Assembly: GCA_963716925.1 (NCBI GenBank)
Contig: CAVQUX010000024.1
Location: 124,001-188,000, forward strand
Direction of reading: 5' to 3'
Source of the DNA: DAISKN01 sp963716925
GTDB lineage: Bacteria > Acidobacteriota > Vicinamibacteria > Marinacidobacterales > SMYC01
DNA length: 64,000 nucleotides
The translations under genes were made by a program, and so were the position numbers. The notes under the pieces are model-generated. The model saw nothing but the letters and a program-made list of their open reading frames with translations. It had not been told where the DNA came from and ran no database searches. Below, one piece after another: positions 17,888-27,552 of this stretch; the first letter of the stretch is position 1, and every line of letters begins with the position of its first letter.

Positions 17888-20800
17888 GCGATCCCGATTT
17901 CGCGGATGCCGCCGACCGGGCGGCCATCGCGAACGATCTCGATTCCACGCTCGTGGTCGAGGCCGCGGCGGGAACGGGCAAGACCACGGCCCTGGTGAGC
18001 CGCATCCTCTCCGTCGTTTCCACCGGGCGGGGCGAGCTCTCACGAATCGTCGCCGTCACCTTCACCGAGAAGGCCGCAGGCGAGCTGAAGCTCCGCCTTC
18101 GAGGCGAGCTCGAGAAAGCTCGGAACGACGCGCGGGCGAAAGACGACGAGGAAGTGAAGAAGAGGCTCGACAACGGCCTCGCCCAGCTCGAAGAGGCGCA
18201 CGTCGGAACCATCCACGGGTTCTGCGCGGATCTCCTGAAGCAGAGGCCCCTTCAAGCGGGGGTCGACCCGCTCTTCGAGGTCGCGACCGAAGAGGAGAAG
18301 GATCGCCTCTACCGGAGGGTCTTCGACCGCTGGCTCCAGGAGAAGCTCTCGAACCCCCCGCCCGGCGTCCGCCGCATCCTGAGGCGCCCGCCGGTGTGGG
18401 ACGAGGGTCCGGTCGACAATCTGTACAAGGCCGGCTACGATCTCCTCGACGTGCGGGATTTCCCCGCTCGATGGAAGGTCCGGCCCTTCGACCGGGAGAA
18501 CGAGATCGACGCCCTCGTCGAGAGGGCGGTTTCGCTCGCGGAGAAGGCGGAGAGAGCCGCATACGACCGCGACTACCTGTTCCTGGACCTGAAGGATCTC
18601 CTGGCCCTCGTCCAGGACTTGAAGGGCCAGGAGCAGGTGAGCGGCAGGCGTGACTACGACGCCCTCGAGCACCGGCTCGGGTCGCTCAAGCTGGGCAAGA
18701 GAAAGGGCAGAGGCCCTTACGCCGAAGGCATCGCGCGGGAGAAGCTCCAGGCCGAGCGCGACGGGCTCGCCGAAGACCTCGCGTCGTTCCAGAGGCGCGC
18801 CCGCGCCGACCTCTCCGCCCACCTCCAGAACGAGCTCCAGGAGCTCGTCGAGCGCTACGAGACCCTGAAGTCGAAGCGCGGACGGCTCGACTTTCTCGAC
18901 CTCCTCGCACGCGCGCGCGATCTTCTGAAAGGCAACGCCGAGGTCCGGCGGGAGCTCCAGTCGAGCTTCACCCACATCTTCGTCGACGAGTTCCAGGACA
19001 CCGATCCCCTCCAGGCGGAGATCCTCCTCCTTCTCGCCTCCGCGGATCCCGGAGAGGACGATTGGCGGCAGGTGACTCCGGTTCCTGGAAAGCTCTTCCT
19101 CGTCGCCGATCCCAAGCAGTCGATCTACCGGTTCCGGAGGGCCGACGTCGCGCTCTACCAGCGGGTGAAGAACCTGCTGGTGCGGGCCGGGGCGCGCAGG
19201 GTCCATCTCACGGTGAGCTTTCGATCCGTGCCCGCGATTCAGGAGATCGTGAACTCCACGATGTCGGAGGCGATGAAGCCGACGGCGGACAATCACCAGG
19301 CGGACTACGTGCCGCTTCACTCCTATCGCGAGAAGACCGAAGGCCAGCCCGCCATCGTCGCCCTTCCTGTTCCGCGCCCCTACGGCGATTGGGACAGGGT
19401 GGTGTTCTACGCCATCCAGCGCTCGGAGCCGCCGACGGTGGCTTCCTTCGTGAGGTGGCTTCTCGAGGAGAGCTCTTCGCTCGGATGGCGGGTGAGCTCG
19501 CGCGGATCCGAATCGCGGCCGGTGGTCCCCTCGGATGTCTGTCTTCTCTTTCGGCGGTTCCAGAGCTTCGGGCGCTCCGTCACCCAGCCGTACGTGGACG
19601 CGCTCTCCGCCCTCGACATCCCCCATGTGCTGGTGGGGGGAAGAGGTTTTCATCAGCGCGAGGAGATCGAGGCGATGCGGGTGGCGCTAGCCGCGATCGA
19701 GCGGCCCGACGATGAGCTCTCGGTGTTCTCGACGCTGCGCGGCCCCCTCTTCAGCATGGGAGACGAGAGCCTGTTCCTCTTCCGATCCCGCCACGGCCCC
19801 CTCCATCCGTTCCGGGCGACTCGAGGATCTCCGGAGGGAGACGCCGTCTCGATCCGCGCGGCGCTCGACGTCCTCGCGTCGCTCCATCGGGATCGCAACC
19901 GACGGCCGATCGCGCTCACCATCCGCGAGCTCCTCGACAGAACCCGCGCTCACGCCGGGTTCGCGCTGTGGCAGGCGGGCGATCAGGTGCTCGCGAACAT
20001 TCTCAGGCTCCTGCAGATCGCGCGCACGTTCGAGGAGGGAGGCGGCCTGTCGTTCCGCGGCTTCGTCGATCACCTGGACTCGCTCTCGGAGGTTTCGGAC
20101 CGGAGCGAGCAGACGATGATCGAGGACGGCGTCGAGGGCGTCCGCCTGATGACGGTCCACAAGGCCAAGGGTCTGGAGTTCCCCGTGGTGATCCTGTGCG
20201 AGATCACGACCCCCTTCTCCTCCGGCGCCTCGCGGCACGTGGATCCTGATCGGAAGCTCGTCGCCATGAGGCTCGCCGGGGGCTCGCCCTGGGAGCTCCT
20301 GGAGCACGAAGGTAGTGAAGCGGAGCGCGATCGGGCGGAGAGCCTTCGTCTGCTCTACGTGGCCGCGACCCGTGCGCGCGATCTGCTCGTCGTGCCGGCA
20401 GTGGCCGACGAGCCGCAGACCAAGGGCTGGCTGGGGCCCCTTCTCCCGAGCCTCTATCCGGACGTGAGGACCCATCGGCTCCCGATCGTGGCTCCGGGAT
20501 GCCCGCGTTTCCCCGGAACGGACACGGTTCTCGAGCGTCCTCAGAGCGCCGCCGTCTCGTCCCCCATTCGTCCGGGCCTCCACAAACCCGAGCGCGGTCA
20601 TCACCAGGTCGTCTGGTGGGATCCGTCGCTTTTCGAGATTCCTCAGGCGACCAAGCCCGGATTGAGGCGTTACACGATTCTCCAGCCGGGCCCGCCCGAC
20701 GATCCGGGGGAAGGCACGCGCGATTACGAGCGGTGGCTCGAGCGGCGGTCCCGCATTCTCGAGCGAGGAAGCGCACCCACCTACCGGGTCGCGACGGTGA

Positions 20801-21321
20801 CTGGTCTCGTCGAGACCGAGAAGCCCGCGGTCGATGGGGCCTCCGCGGTGCGGGTTTCCGAAGTCGAAGGACGGGACCTCCTTCGTCCGGGGGGAAAGCG
20901 CTTCGGGGCGCTGGTCCACGAGGTGCTCGCGCGAGCGGCCCTCGAGGCGACGCCTGCGGAGGTCGCCGCCCTCGCGGAAAGCCTCGGACGCATCCTCGGC
21001 AATCCCGAGGAGGAGAGGAAGGCCGCGGCCTCCGCCGTCGCCCGCGCGCTCGATCACCCCCTGCTCGAGAGAGCCCGCGCCGCAGCCCACCTTTTCCGGG
21101 AAACGCCGCTCGTCTATCGCGAGCCCGGGGGAAGGCTCGTCGAGGGAGTTCCCGACCTTGTGTTCCGCGACGAGGGCTCCTCGTGGACCCTCGTCGACTT
21201 CAAGACCGATCTCCGCCTCGACATCGCGGAAGACGTCCACCGGAGTCAAGTCGCGCTCTACGGCCTGGCTCTCGCGGACGCGACGGGGATTCGCGCCGAG
21301 GGCTGGCTCCTGTATATTTAG
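17884..21321 (+). CDS. addA: AddA-like UvrD-family helicase/nuclease
   Basis: The protein (1145 residues from GTG 17884) has all superfamily I helicase motifs: Walker A VVEAAAGTGKTTALVSRILS near residue 25, motif Ia IVAVTFTEKAAGELKLRL, motif II HIFVDEFQDTDPLQAE, motif III LFLVADPKQSIYRFRRAD, motif V VRLMTVHKAKGLEFPVVILC and motif VI ESLRLLYVAATRARDLLVV. The last 150 residues are a RecB-type nuclease domain (FGALVHEVLARAAL, SWTLVDFKTDLRLD). This is the layout of AddA. It is translationally coupled to the addB-like gene, and together they form a RecBCD-equivalent repair complex. An open frame happens to continue upstream through addB, but that upstream part is not this gene. Confidence 0.9.
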   Translation: MSDPDFADAADRAAIANDLDSTLVVEAAAGTGKTTALVSRILSVVSTGRGELSRIVAVTFTEKAAGELKLRLRGELEKARNDARAKDDEEVKKRLDNGLAQLEEAHVGTIHGFCADLLKQRPLQAGVDPLFEVATEEEKDRLYRRVFDRWLQEKLSNPPPGVRRILRRPPVWDEGPVDNLYKAGYDLLDVRDFPARWKVRPFDRENEIDALVERAVSLAEKAERAAYDRDYLFLDLKDLLALVQDLKGQEQVSGRRDYDALEHRLGSLKLGKRKGRGPYAEGIAREKLQAERDGLAEDLASFQRRARADLSAHLQNELQELVERYETLKSKRGRLDFLDLLARARDLLKGNAEVRRELQSSFTHIFVDEFQDTDPLQAEILLLLASADPGEDDWRQVTPVPGKLFLVADPKQSIYRFRRADVALYQRVKNLLVRAGARRVHLTVSFRSVPAIQEIVNSTMSEAMKPTADNHQADYVPLHSYREKTEGQPAIVALPVPRPYGDWDRVVFYAIQRSEPPTVASFVRWLLEESSSLGWRVSSRGSESRPVVPSDVCLLFRRFQSFGRSVTQPYVDALSALDIPHVLVGGRGFHQREEIEAMRVALAAIERPDDELSVFSTLRGPLFSMGDESLFLFRSRHGPLHPFRATRGSPEGDAVSIRAALDVLASLHRDRNRRPIALTIRELLDRTRAHAGFALWQAGDQVLANILRLLQIARTFEEGGGLSFRGFVDHLDSLSEVSDRSEQTMIEDGVEGVRLMTVHKAKGLEFPVVILCEITTPFSSGASRHVDPDRKLVAMRLAGGSPWELLEHEGSEAERDRAESLRLLYVAATRARDLLVVPAVADEPQTKGWLGPLLPSLYPDVRTHRLPIVAPGCPRFPGTDTVLERPQSAAVSSPIRPGLHKPERGHHQVVWWDPSLFEIPQATKPGLRRYTILQPGPPDDPGEGTRDYERWLERRSRILERGSAPTYRVATVTGLVETEKPAVDGASAVRVSEVEGRDLLRPGGKRFGALVHEVLARAALEATPAEVAALAESLGRILGNPEEERKAAASAVARALDHPLLERARAAAHLFRETPLVYREPGGRLVEGVPDLVFRDEGSSWTLVDFKTDLRLDIAEDVHRSQVALYGLALADATGIRAEGWLLYI

Positions 21322-21326
21322 CGCCC

Positions 21327-23057
21327 ATGAGAATCCTCGTTGCCCTCGCCACCCTGCTCGCAATCGTCGCCTGCGGCGGCCCCATTCCCGAGGTCCTCGT
21401 CGCCGACACACTCCTCGTCAACGGAAACGTCATCACCGTGGACCCGGAGGACAGGATCGTCCAGGCGGTCGCCATCAAGAACGGACGCATCCTCGCCCTC
21501 GGCACGGACGCCGAGATCCGGAAGCTCGCGGGAGAGGACACGCGGGTCATCGACCTCCAGGGTCGTACCGCGACTCCCGGACTTCTCGACGCGCACTGTC
21601 ATTTCGCCTGGGGTGGAACCGACATGCTCCAGGTCTCGGATCTCTCCTATCCGAAGATGAAGAGCGTCAAAGACGTCGTGGGCGACGTCGAGAAGCAGGT
21701 GGAGCTCAAGACCGGCGGCGACTGGATCCAGGGCCGCGGATGGGACGAGGGCAAGCTCGAGGAGCGTCGGTACGTCTATGCCTCGGACCTCGACGCGGTG
21801 TCGGCGGAGAATCCCGTGTGGCTCACCCACACCATGGGCCACTACGGGGTCGGCAACAGCCTGGCGATGAAGCTCGCGAACATCACGAAGAGCACTCCGG
21901 ATCCTCCGGGCGGAACCATCGACCGCTACCCCGACGGGACGCCGACCGGAGTCCTGAAGGAGAGAGCCCAGCAGCTCGTGACCCGGCTCATTCCCGAGCC
22001 CTCGATCGAGGAGATCCAGAAAGGCATCGAGCACGTCGCGAAGGAGTTCAACAAAGAAGGCATGACCGGGCTCAAGGATCCGGGGATCTTCGCCCCGGAG
22101 TGGGAGGCCTATCAGCGGGCGCTCGGCGCCGGCACCTTGCCGGTGCGAGCGTTCATCCTGTGGCGCGCGGGAAACACCGTCGAGGAGGCGGAAGCTCTCG
22201 CCGCGCGCATCGGGCCGTTCACCAAACCCTACCGGTCGACGGGCGACGACCATCTGATCTCCGGCGGTATAAAGATGATGATCGATGGGAGCGGCGGCGC
22301 CCGGACGGCCTGGCTCCACGAGCCGTGGAACAAGGAATACACGTCGGTGGACGAGGGGAACTACGGCTACCCGGTAATCGATCCGGAAGTGCTGCGGAAG
22401 CAGATTCGTCTGTTCCACGACGCCGGGATGCACGTGAGCGTGCACTCGATCGGCGATCGAGCTATCGACTGGGTGGTCGACTCCTACGCCATGGCGCTCG
22501 AAGCGAATCCCCTCAAGGGACTGCGCCACGGAATCATCCACGCCAACATCCCGACGGATCACGCGATCGACACCATGGCGAGGCTCCAGGCCGAATTCGA
22601 TGCCGGCTATCCGGAGCCTTCGGCCCCTTTCATGTGGTGGATCGGGGATACCTACTCCGGCAACTTCGGTCCCGAGCGCTCGAAGCGCCTCAATCCGTTC
22701 AAGACGTTCGTCGCCAAGAACATCCGTTGGGCCGGCGCCTCCGATTTCGGGGTGACCCCGTTCCCGGCGCGCTACGGCATCTGGGCGTCGGTCGCGAGGA
22801 AACCGTTGCTCGGCGTGTACGACAAGGACCCCTACGGGAGAGCGGAATCGGTCGACGTACGGACCGCGCTTCGCTCCTACACCATCTGGAGCGCTCACCA
22901 GGTGTTCCTCGAGAACGAGATCGGCTCCCTCGAGCCGGGAAAGTACGCGGACATCGCGGTCTGGAACAAGAACTGGTACGAGATCCCGACGGAAGAGCTC
23001 GAGACGATCGAGTGCCAGATGACCCTGTTCCAGGGCGACGTCGTGTTCGAGAGATAG
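21327..23057 (+). CDS. Amidohydrolase-family lipoprotein (YtcJ-like)
   Basis: The 576-residue protein starts with a lipoprotein signal (MRILVALATLLAIVACGG, lipobox VAC). The amidohydrolase 3 fold follows: TLLVNGNVITVDPEDRIVQ, TATPGLLDAHCHFAWGGTD with the HxH metal site, MHVSVHSIGDRAIDWVVDSY with a further metal histidine, and WAGASDFGVTPFPARYG near the C-terminus. It ends LEPGKYADIAVWNKNWYEIP, the usual refolding beta-sandwich. It lies five bases after addA but is probably functionally unrelated. The substrate cannot be told from sequence; relatives hydrolyse N-substituted or cyclic amides. Confidence 0.85.
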   Translation: MRILVALATLLAIVACGGPIPEVLVADTLLVNGNVITVDPEDRIVQAVAIKNGRILALGTDAEIRKLAGEDTRVIDLQGRTATPGLLDAHCHFAWGGTDMLQVSDLSYPKMKSVKDVVGDVEKQVELKTGGDWIQGRGWDEGKLEERRYVYASDLDAVSAENPVWLTHTMGHYGVGNSLAMKLANITKSTPDPPGGTIDRYPDGTPTGVLKERAQQLVTRLIPEPSIEEIQKGIEHVAKEFNKEGMTGLKDPGIFAPEWEAYQRALGAGTLPVRAFILWRAGNTVEEAEALAARIGPFTKPYRSTGDDHLISGGIKMMIDGSGGARTAWLHEPWNKEYTSVDEGNYGYPVIDPEVLRKQIRLFHDAGMHVSVHSIGDRAIDWVVDSYAMALEANPLKGLRHGIIHANIPTDHAIDTMARLQAEFDAGYPEPSAPFMWWIGDTYSGNFGPERSKRLNPFKTFVAKNIRWAGASDFGVTPFPARYGIWASVARKPLLGVYDKDPYGRAESVDVRTALRSYTIWSAHQVFLENEIGSLEPGKYADIAVWNKNWYEIPTEELETIECQMTLFQGDVVFER

Positions 23058-23368
23058 TTCGCTCACCGCGCGCGGTTTCCGGCGCACCTGCGTTCATAAG
23101 CCTTCCGCAGCGGCATTTCACCCAAATCGGGCCGATCCGTTCTCCATCGATAGCCGAGAGGAGAACTGCGATTTCGTGTCTGTCAACGAGTTAGATGGCT
23201 CATGCGGTTTCGACCACCCTGGCACATGTCGTGCACTCAACAGAGCGACGTTATTTGCGAAGCGCTCGAGTTTCGCGATGGTCACGCGGATGGGAGCAGA
23301 TGGATGACCTCGTCCTCACCGACCTGCGGACGTCCGTCGGGACGATCGACACAACGATGGAGGGTCAT
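23058..23368. other. Intergenic region without recognisable genes
   Basis: The 311 bases between the amidohydrolase and the GloVer gene hold no convincing coding frame. The repeat-protein frame stays open back to 23195, but the signal peptide and GGAGGG place its start at 23369. The composition (less codon-like, moderate AT) marks the beginning of an accessory stretch that runs to about 27.5 kb. Confidence 0.4.
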
Positions 23369-24829
23369 ATGAGAACGTTCAGCCGCAGACCGCAGTCCCG
23401 GGCCCTCGCTGTCGCAGCGGTAGCTATCACCTGGATCGCGGTTGCGACCGCCGCATTCGCCCAGCAGCCGCTCACGCCGCTCCACAGCTTCAACGGCACC
23501 GACGGTTTTGGACCCATTTCGGGCGTCGTGCGAGGCGCCGACGGCGCGCTCTACGGAACCACCAGCCGGGGCGGCAGTGCCGGCCTCGGCACCGTCTTCC
23601 GCCTCGACCCCGCGACGCAGGAGGTGACGACCCTCCATGAGTTCACCGGGGCGGACGGCTCGCTGCCCTACTCGACGCTGGCCTTCGGCATCGACGGGCT
23701 GTTGTACGGTTCCACCTATGCCGGCGGGGCGGCCGACCTGGGCACGCTATTCCGCATCGGGCCCGACGGCCAGGGCTTCGCTTCGCTGCACAGCTTCGAC
23801 GGCACCGACGGCTCCAAGCCGGACGATCTGCGCCTCACGCAGGCCGACGACGGCGCGTTCTACGGCGCGACCTCGGAGGGCGGCCCCGGCGGAGGCGGCA
23901 CCCTCTTCCGGTTCGACGACGTCGAGGGGGTGACGACCGTGCATTCCTTCGCCGGCACCGGAGTCGGAGCGGGGCTGGTGGCGGGATCGGATGGCAACTG
24001 GTACGGCACCACGTACACGAGTGGTGCGTATGGCCTAGGCACCGTATTTCGCTTCGATCCGATCACTTTCGAGCTGGCCACGCTGCACGAGTTCAGCGGC
24101 GCCGATGGAGCGAATCCCGTGCCCGGCGCTCTGATACAGGGGAGCGACGGGAACCTCTACGGCACGACGCAGCTCGGCAGCTACGGAAAGGTGTACAAGC
24201 TCGATCCCGTCACGTTGGAACTGACGACGCTGCACACTTTTTCCGCCATCAACGACGGACGCATGCCGCTCGGCGGAGTGACCGAAGGCGCCGACGGCTA
24301 CCTCTACGGCACCACGGTTCTCGGCGGCCAGGGTTACGGCATGGTGTACCGCGTGCTTCCGTCGAGCCTGGCGTACGAGATCGTGGTCCCGTTCAGCGGA
24401 CCGAACGGTCGGAGCCCCTCCGGCAGCCTCCTGAACACCGGCGACGGCGCGCTGTATGGGGTCACGCGGCTCGGCGGCGCTTTCAACGCCGGCACGGTGT
24501 ACCGGGTGAGCTTCGATACGACGGCGCCGACGATCACGGACATCGCGGCCAGGCCGCTCCTCCTCCGCCCCTCCAACAACAGGATGGTTCCCGTGACGCT
24601 GACGGTGGCCGCTGCCGATGCGGAGGACCCCGCGCCGAGGTGCAAAATCATCGGGGTGACCTGTAACCAGCCCGCAACCCAGGACTGGGTAATCACCGGC
24701 GACCTGACCGTGGATCTCAGGGCCCAGCGCTCGGGCCGTCTGCCGCGGATCTACACCCTCACGGTCGGGTGCACGGATGCCTCGGGCAATTCGTCCACGG
24801 GCAGGGTGCGAGTCTTCGTAGCGAGGTGA
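23369..24829 (+). CDS. Exported GloVer-type tandem-repeat protein
   Basis: ATG 23369 follows GGAGGGTCAT and begins a signal peptide (MRTFSRRPQSRALAVAAVAI, cut near AFA-QQ). Residues about 30-370 are eight or nine repeats of 40-50 residues with the pattern DG-x-LYGTT-x(3)-GG-x(4)-GTVF-x-LD, seen in ADGALYGTTSRGGSAGLGTV, IDGLLYGSTYAGGAADLGTL and SDGNLYGTTQLGSYGKVYKL. This matches the choice-of-anchor GloVer repeat family, thought to form beta-propeller-like folds. The last 100 residues (PTITDIAARPLLLRPSNNRM, TLTVGCTDASGNSSTGRV) resemble an Ig/HYR-type domain with three cysteines. No anchor motif is obvious. Confidence 0.85.
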   Translation: MRTFSRRPQSRALAVAAVAITWIAVATAAFAQQPLTPLHSFNGTDGFGPISGVVRGADGALYGTTSRGGSAGLGTVFRLDPATQEVTTLHEFTGADGSLPYSTLAFGIDGLLYGSTYAGGAADLGTLFRIGPDGQGFASLHSFDGTDGSKPDDLRLTQADDGAFYGATSEGGPGGGGTLFRFDDVEGVTTVHSFAGTGVGAGLVAGSDGNWYGTTYTSGAYGLGTVFRFDPITFELATLHEFSGADGANPVPGALIQGSDGNLYGTTQLGSYGKVYKLDPVTLELTTLHTFSAINDGRMPLGGVTEGADGYLYGTTVLGGQGYGMVYRVLPSSLAYEIVVPFSGPNGRSPSGSLLNTGDGALYGVTRLGGAFNAGTVYRVSFDTTAPTITDIAARPLLLRPSNNRMVPVTLTVAAADAEDPAPRCKIIGVTCNQPATQDWVITGDLTVDLRAQRSGRLPRIYTLTVGCTDASGNSSTGRVRVFVAR

Positions 24830-24957
24830 TCCAAGGCGGCCGGAACGACGCTTCGCGCGGATCGTCGAGGTTGAATGCCTGCGTTTCGAGCGGGAAGCGT
24901 TCGAAAGATACTTCTGCACCGCTGGCGGGTTTTCCGACGCTCAGCGTAGTACCGGTC

Positions 24958-25860
24958 ATGGCGCGGAAGATCCTCCAGGGCGGAGCCCGTCTCGGGCGCT
25001 ACGAGATACGCTCGCTCCTGGGCTCGGGCGCGATGGCGGACGTATACCTGGCCGCCGAAGTCCTGACGGGACGAGACGTCGCGTTGAAGGTGCTGGCTCC
25101 CGGCCCGAGCGCGTCCGAACGACTGCGGCGTTTCGAGCGGGAGGCGCGCGCCGTGTCCTCGACCCGCCACGCCAACATCGTCGCGGTCTTCGAAGTGGGA
25201 TCGCCGGATCGGGTGCCGTTCATCGCGATGGAATACGTACCCGGCCGCACCCTGCGGGAGAGGCTGCGCGAGGGGCCGTTCGCGGTCCAGTCCGCCGCCG
25301 CAATCGGAGCACAGCTTGCGGACGGCCTTCAAGCGGCCCACGACGGCGGAATCGTCCACCGCGATCTCAAGCCCGACAACGTGATGATCTCGAGCGAAGG
25401 GGTCGCGAAGATCCTGGACTTCGGCCTTTCGAAGCCCCTTCGCTCCCTGAATCTTCCCCCGGACGCCGCCGTGACCGACGAGGTGCTCACGCTTCCGGGC
25501 ACGATCCTCGGGACGCTCGACTACATGTCCCCCGAGCAGGCGAGCGGGTACGAGGTGGATTTCCGATCGGACCAGTTCTCGCTCGGAGCCATGCTGTACG
25601 AGATGACGACGAGGGTCGTGCCCTTCGCTCGCGACACCGTCCCGCGCACGCTGGCCGCAATCATCGAAGGCGAGCCTTCGGGTACCGAAGTGTTCGAACT
25701 GAAGGTCCCCGCGCGGCTACGGGCCGTCATCGAGAAGACCCTCGCGAAGCGCCCGGAAGAGCGATACCCCTCGATGCGGCACCTGGCGACGGCGCTCCGG
25801 TACTCCCGGGCGCGGCCGTGGACTCGCCTCCTCGGCCTCGCCGAACGGCTTGCCGGCTGA
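24958..25860 (+). CDS. Ser/Thr protein kinase (soluble, kinase domain only)
   Basis: The 300-residue protein is almost only a Hanks-type kinase domain. It shows the glycine-rich loop (IRSLLGSGAMADVYLA), the Lys in DVALKVLA, the catalytic loop IVHRDLKPDNVMI, the DFG motif ILDFGLSKPL, the activation segment LPGTILGTLDYMSPEQ and the APE-like region. There is no transmembrane helix or sensor domain, unlike PknB-type kinases. A longer open frame begins at 24769, but ATG 24958 is next to the domain. It follows the GloVer gene by 128 bases. Its substrate is unknown. Confidence 0.88.
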   Translation: MARKILQGGARLGRYEIRSLLGSGAMADVYLAAEVLTGRDVALKVLAPGPSASERLRRFEREARAVSSTRHANIVAVFEVGSPDRVPFIAMEYVPGRTLRERLREGPFAVQSAAAIGAQLADGLQAAHDGGIVHRDLKPDNVMISSEGVAKILDFGLSKPLRSLNLPPDAAVTDEVLTLPGTILGTLDYMSPEQASGYEVDFRSDQFSLGAMLYEMTTRVVPFARDTVPRTLAAIIEGEPSGTEVFELKVPARLRAVIEKTLAKRPEERYPSMRHLATALRYSRARPWTRLLGLAERLAG

Positions 25861-25965
25861 GGCTTAGGACCGACGCGATTCCGGATCCTCGAGATCCCGA
25901 AAGCGAGCACCGAGCACTGAACCTCCGCTCCCGACCTGCCCGGACGCCGACGACCTCATCCTCGC

Positions 25966-26108
25966 GCCACTTCGCTCTATCAGCTTCTCGACACCCACTT
26001 CGAGCGCCTCAAAGGCCCGTGGGAGGAACGCTTCGAACGACCCTACGGGTTCTCGCGAGCTTCTACGACACCGCCGTGGCCTGATACATGAATTGCGGCC
26101 GGTTTCGT
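25966..26108 (+). pseudogene. Degenerate transposase N-terminal fragment
   Basis: One frame reads LYQLLDTHFERLKGPWEERF followed by ERPYGFSR. After a one-base shift it continues SFYDTAVA, a stop, then YMNCGRF. This resembles by eye the N-terminus just before the zinc-binding domain of IS91-like transposases (pattern YGFWR..V...V..YL.CG). Only about 50 residues remain, with a frameshift and an in-frame stop, so it is a dead remnant. Confidence 0.4.
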
Positions 26109-26123
26109 CAGCGGCCGTAATTA

Positions 26124-26474
26124 TCAGTCGGTCTTGACGAAGAGTGTGGCGTCACGGATTTCGAGCGAGCGGACCCGGCGAATAGCGGATGCACTGTCCG
26201 CGTCGAGACGTTCGAACCAATTCCGGTGCGCCGCGGAGCCGAGAAAGCTCACGGGCACGGGGACGCCATAAAGTGAGGCGCCTTCGAGCTCGGCGAACGG
26301 CTCGTTGTCGACGATACTCAGATGGACGCGCAGGGCTCCCCGAACGTCGGAGCCCATCCAGCTCGGTAGCTGGTCGAGATTCATGAACCGTTCCAGCTGC
26401 TCAAGGGAGGTCCGAAAGGAGAGGTCGAGATCATCTCCGGGAAGCGTGACGGCCCGAGGATCGAGGTCACCCAA
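26124..26474 (-). CDS. Hypothetical protein, possibly the C-terminal fragment of a longer gene
   Basis: The frame encodes 116 residues (TTG start at 26474) with a balanced, protein-like composition: VTLPGDDLDLSFRTSLEQLE, VRGALRVHLSIVDNEPFAEL and SLEIRDATLFVKTD. There is no ribosome-binding site, the frame reaches a stop only nine codons upstream, and the sequence looks like the end of a larger beta-rich protein. The neighbouring transposase remnant suggests truncation by rearrangement. Family not recognised. Confidence 0.35.
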   Translation of the reverse strand: MGDLDPRAVTLPGDDLDLSFRTSLEQLERFMNLDQLPSWMGSDVRGALRVHLSIVDNEPFAELEGASLYGVPVPVSFLGSAAHRNWFERLDADSASAIRRVRSLEIRDATLFVKTD

Positions 26475-26640
26475 AATTGCGGTGGGTCGTTCGTACGATT
26501 ACCGCCGGACGCGAAAAGCGCCGCTTCCGGTGCCGGTCGGCGAGCGCATCCTGGATTTCGAGGAAGGGAGGCACCGTCGCGGCACTGCGTCATCGCAACG
26601 AAGCTTGTGAATAGGGCCATGAAGGTCTTATTATGAGGAC

Positions 26641-26931
26641 ATGAAGGCCATTAACGTCACCGAGCTCAAGGCGCACCTGAGCAAGTATCTGCGGCTCGCC
26701 TCGCGCGGGGCGCGCATCGTCGTGAAGGATCGCGACGAGCCGATAGCCCAGCTTGGTCCGCCGCAGGGTGAGGCGCTCTCGTGGCGCGACCGGCTGGCGC
26801 GTGAAGGCCGCCTCCGGCTCGGTACGCAGGACTGGGCAAAGCTCACGGTTTCCAAGCTCGATCGGCGCGTGGACATCCAGGCGTCGCTTCGCGCGGTGCG
26901 CGACGATCCACATGAAGTACGTCGACGCTAG
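26641..26931 (+). CDS. Phd/YefM-type antitoxin
   Basis: The 96-residue protein begins MKAINVTELKAHLSKYLRLA, followed by GARIVVKDRDEPIAQLGP, the standard Phd/YefM DNA-binding domain. The C-terminal 45 residues (SWRDRLAREGRLRLGTQDWA) are the toxin-wrapping region. It overlaps the PIN toxin gene by 20 bases. Such antitoxins repress their own operon; the AT-rich stretch just before the ATG (gtcttattatgagg) is a likely promoter/operator. Confidence 0.85.
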   Translation: MKAINVTELKAHLSKYLRLASRGARIVVKDRDEPIAQLGPPQGEALSWRDRLAREGRLRLGTQDWAKLTVSKLDRRVDIQASLRAVRDDPHEVRRR

Positions 26932-27331
26932 CGCGGTTCTGCGGATCCTCTTTGCGGAGCCGGGGCCTGCTGTCGTTCTCGCCGCGGGTGACCGTGCGGC
27001 GTCGTCGGAGATCATCGAGATCGAGGTGTTCCGGGCGGTCGACCGAGAACGCCTGCTCGGAAACCTCAACGATCGCGAGACGGCGCTCAAACGCAAGGAG
27101 TTGACGGAGCTCCTCGCCAAGCTCGACCTCGCTCCGGTCGATCGCATCGTGATCGACCGGGCAAAAAGCTCGTTCGCCGTGAATCTCCGTGCACTGGACG
27201 CGATCCACGTCGCGACAGCGGAGATCCTGGCCGCAGAAGCTGAGGGGGAGACACTGGAGTTCTGGACGCACGACGATCGCCAGGCGACTGCAGCGCTGTC
27301 GCGGGGTCTGACAGTCCATGGAGCCGGCTAG
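26912..27331 (+). CDS. VapC-like PIN-domain toxin
   Basis: The 139-residue protein starts MKYVDASAVLRILFAEPGPA, with the first acidic PIN residue in YVDAS. Further acidic residues lie in ASSEIIEIEVFRAVDRE, in LRALDAIHVATAE and in FWTHDDRQATAA. These four sites form the metal-dependent RNase centre of VapC toxins. It follows a Phd-type antitoxin with a 20-base overlap, the normal order. The preceding gene is Phd/YefM rather than VapB; such mixed pairs are common. Confidence 0.88.
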   Translation: MKYVDASAVLRILFAEPGPAVVLAAGDRAASSEIIEIEVFRAVDRERLLGNLNDRETALKRKELTELLAKLDLAPVDRIVIDRAKSSFAVNLRALDAIHVATAEILAAEAEGETLEFWTHDDRQATAALSRGLTVHGAG

Positions 27332-27552
27332 AGGCCGTAGCGGCCCCGCGCGCTCTGCGCGTCTTACTCTCGGGAGGCCGCCGCGCCAACGCGGCTGTGC
27401 GGGAGGGACGTTCTCGCGCAGTGGAAGGTTACGACAGCGAGGTTCTCAGCCGCGCGAACCGAGCTGGCCGACCCGAGGCGGTCGGTCTCGACGGCGCTGC
27501 TAAGAGATTCTCAATCATTCCGACACCTCGCATCCGCATTCCGCGGTACTCG

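Noticed and set aside
14578..21321. A 2247-residue single open frame across addB and addA
   Set aside because: The middle section (about 15330-17880) is low-complexity Arg/Pro-rich shadow translation. The real addB continues in another frame from about 15320, and addA begins at GTG 17884.
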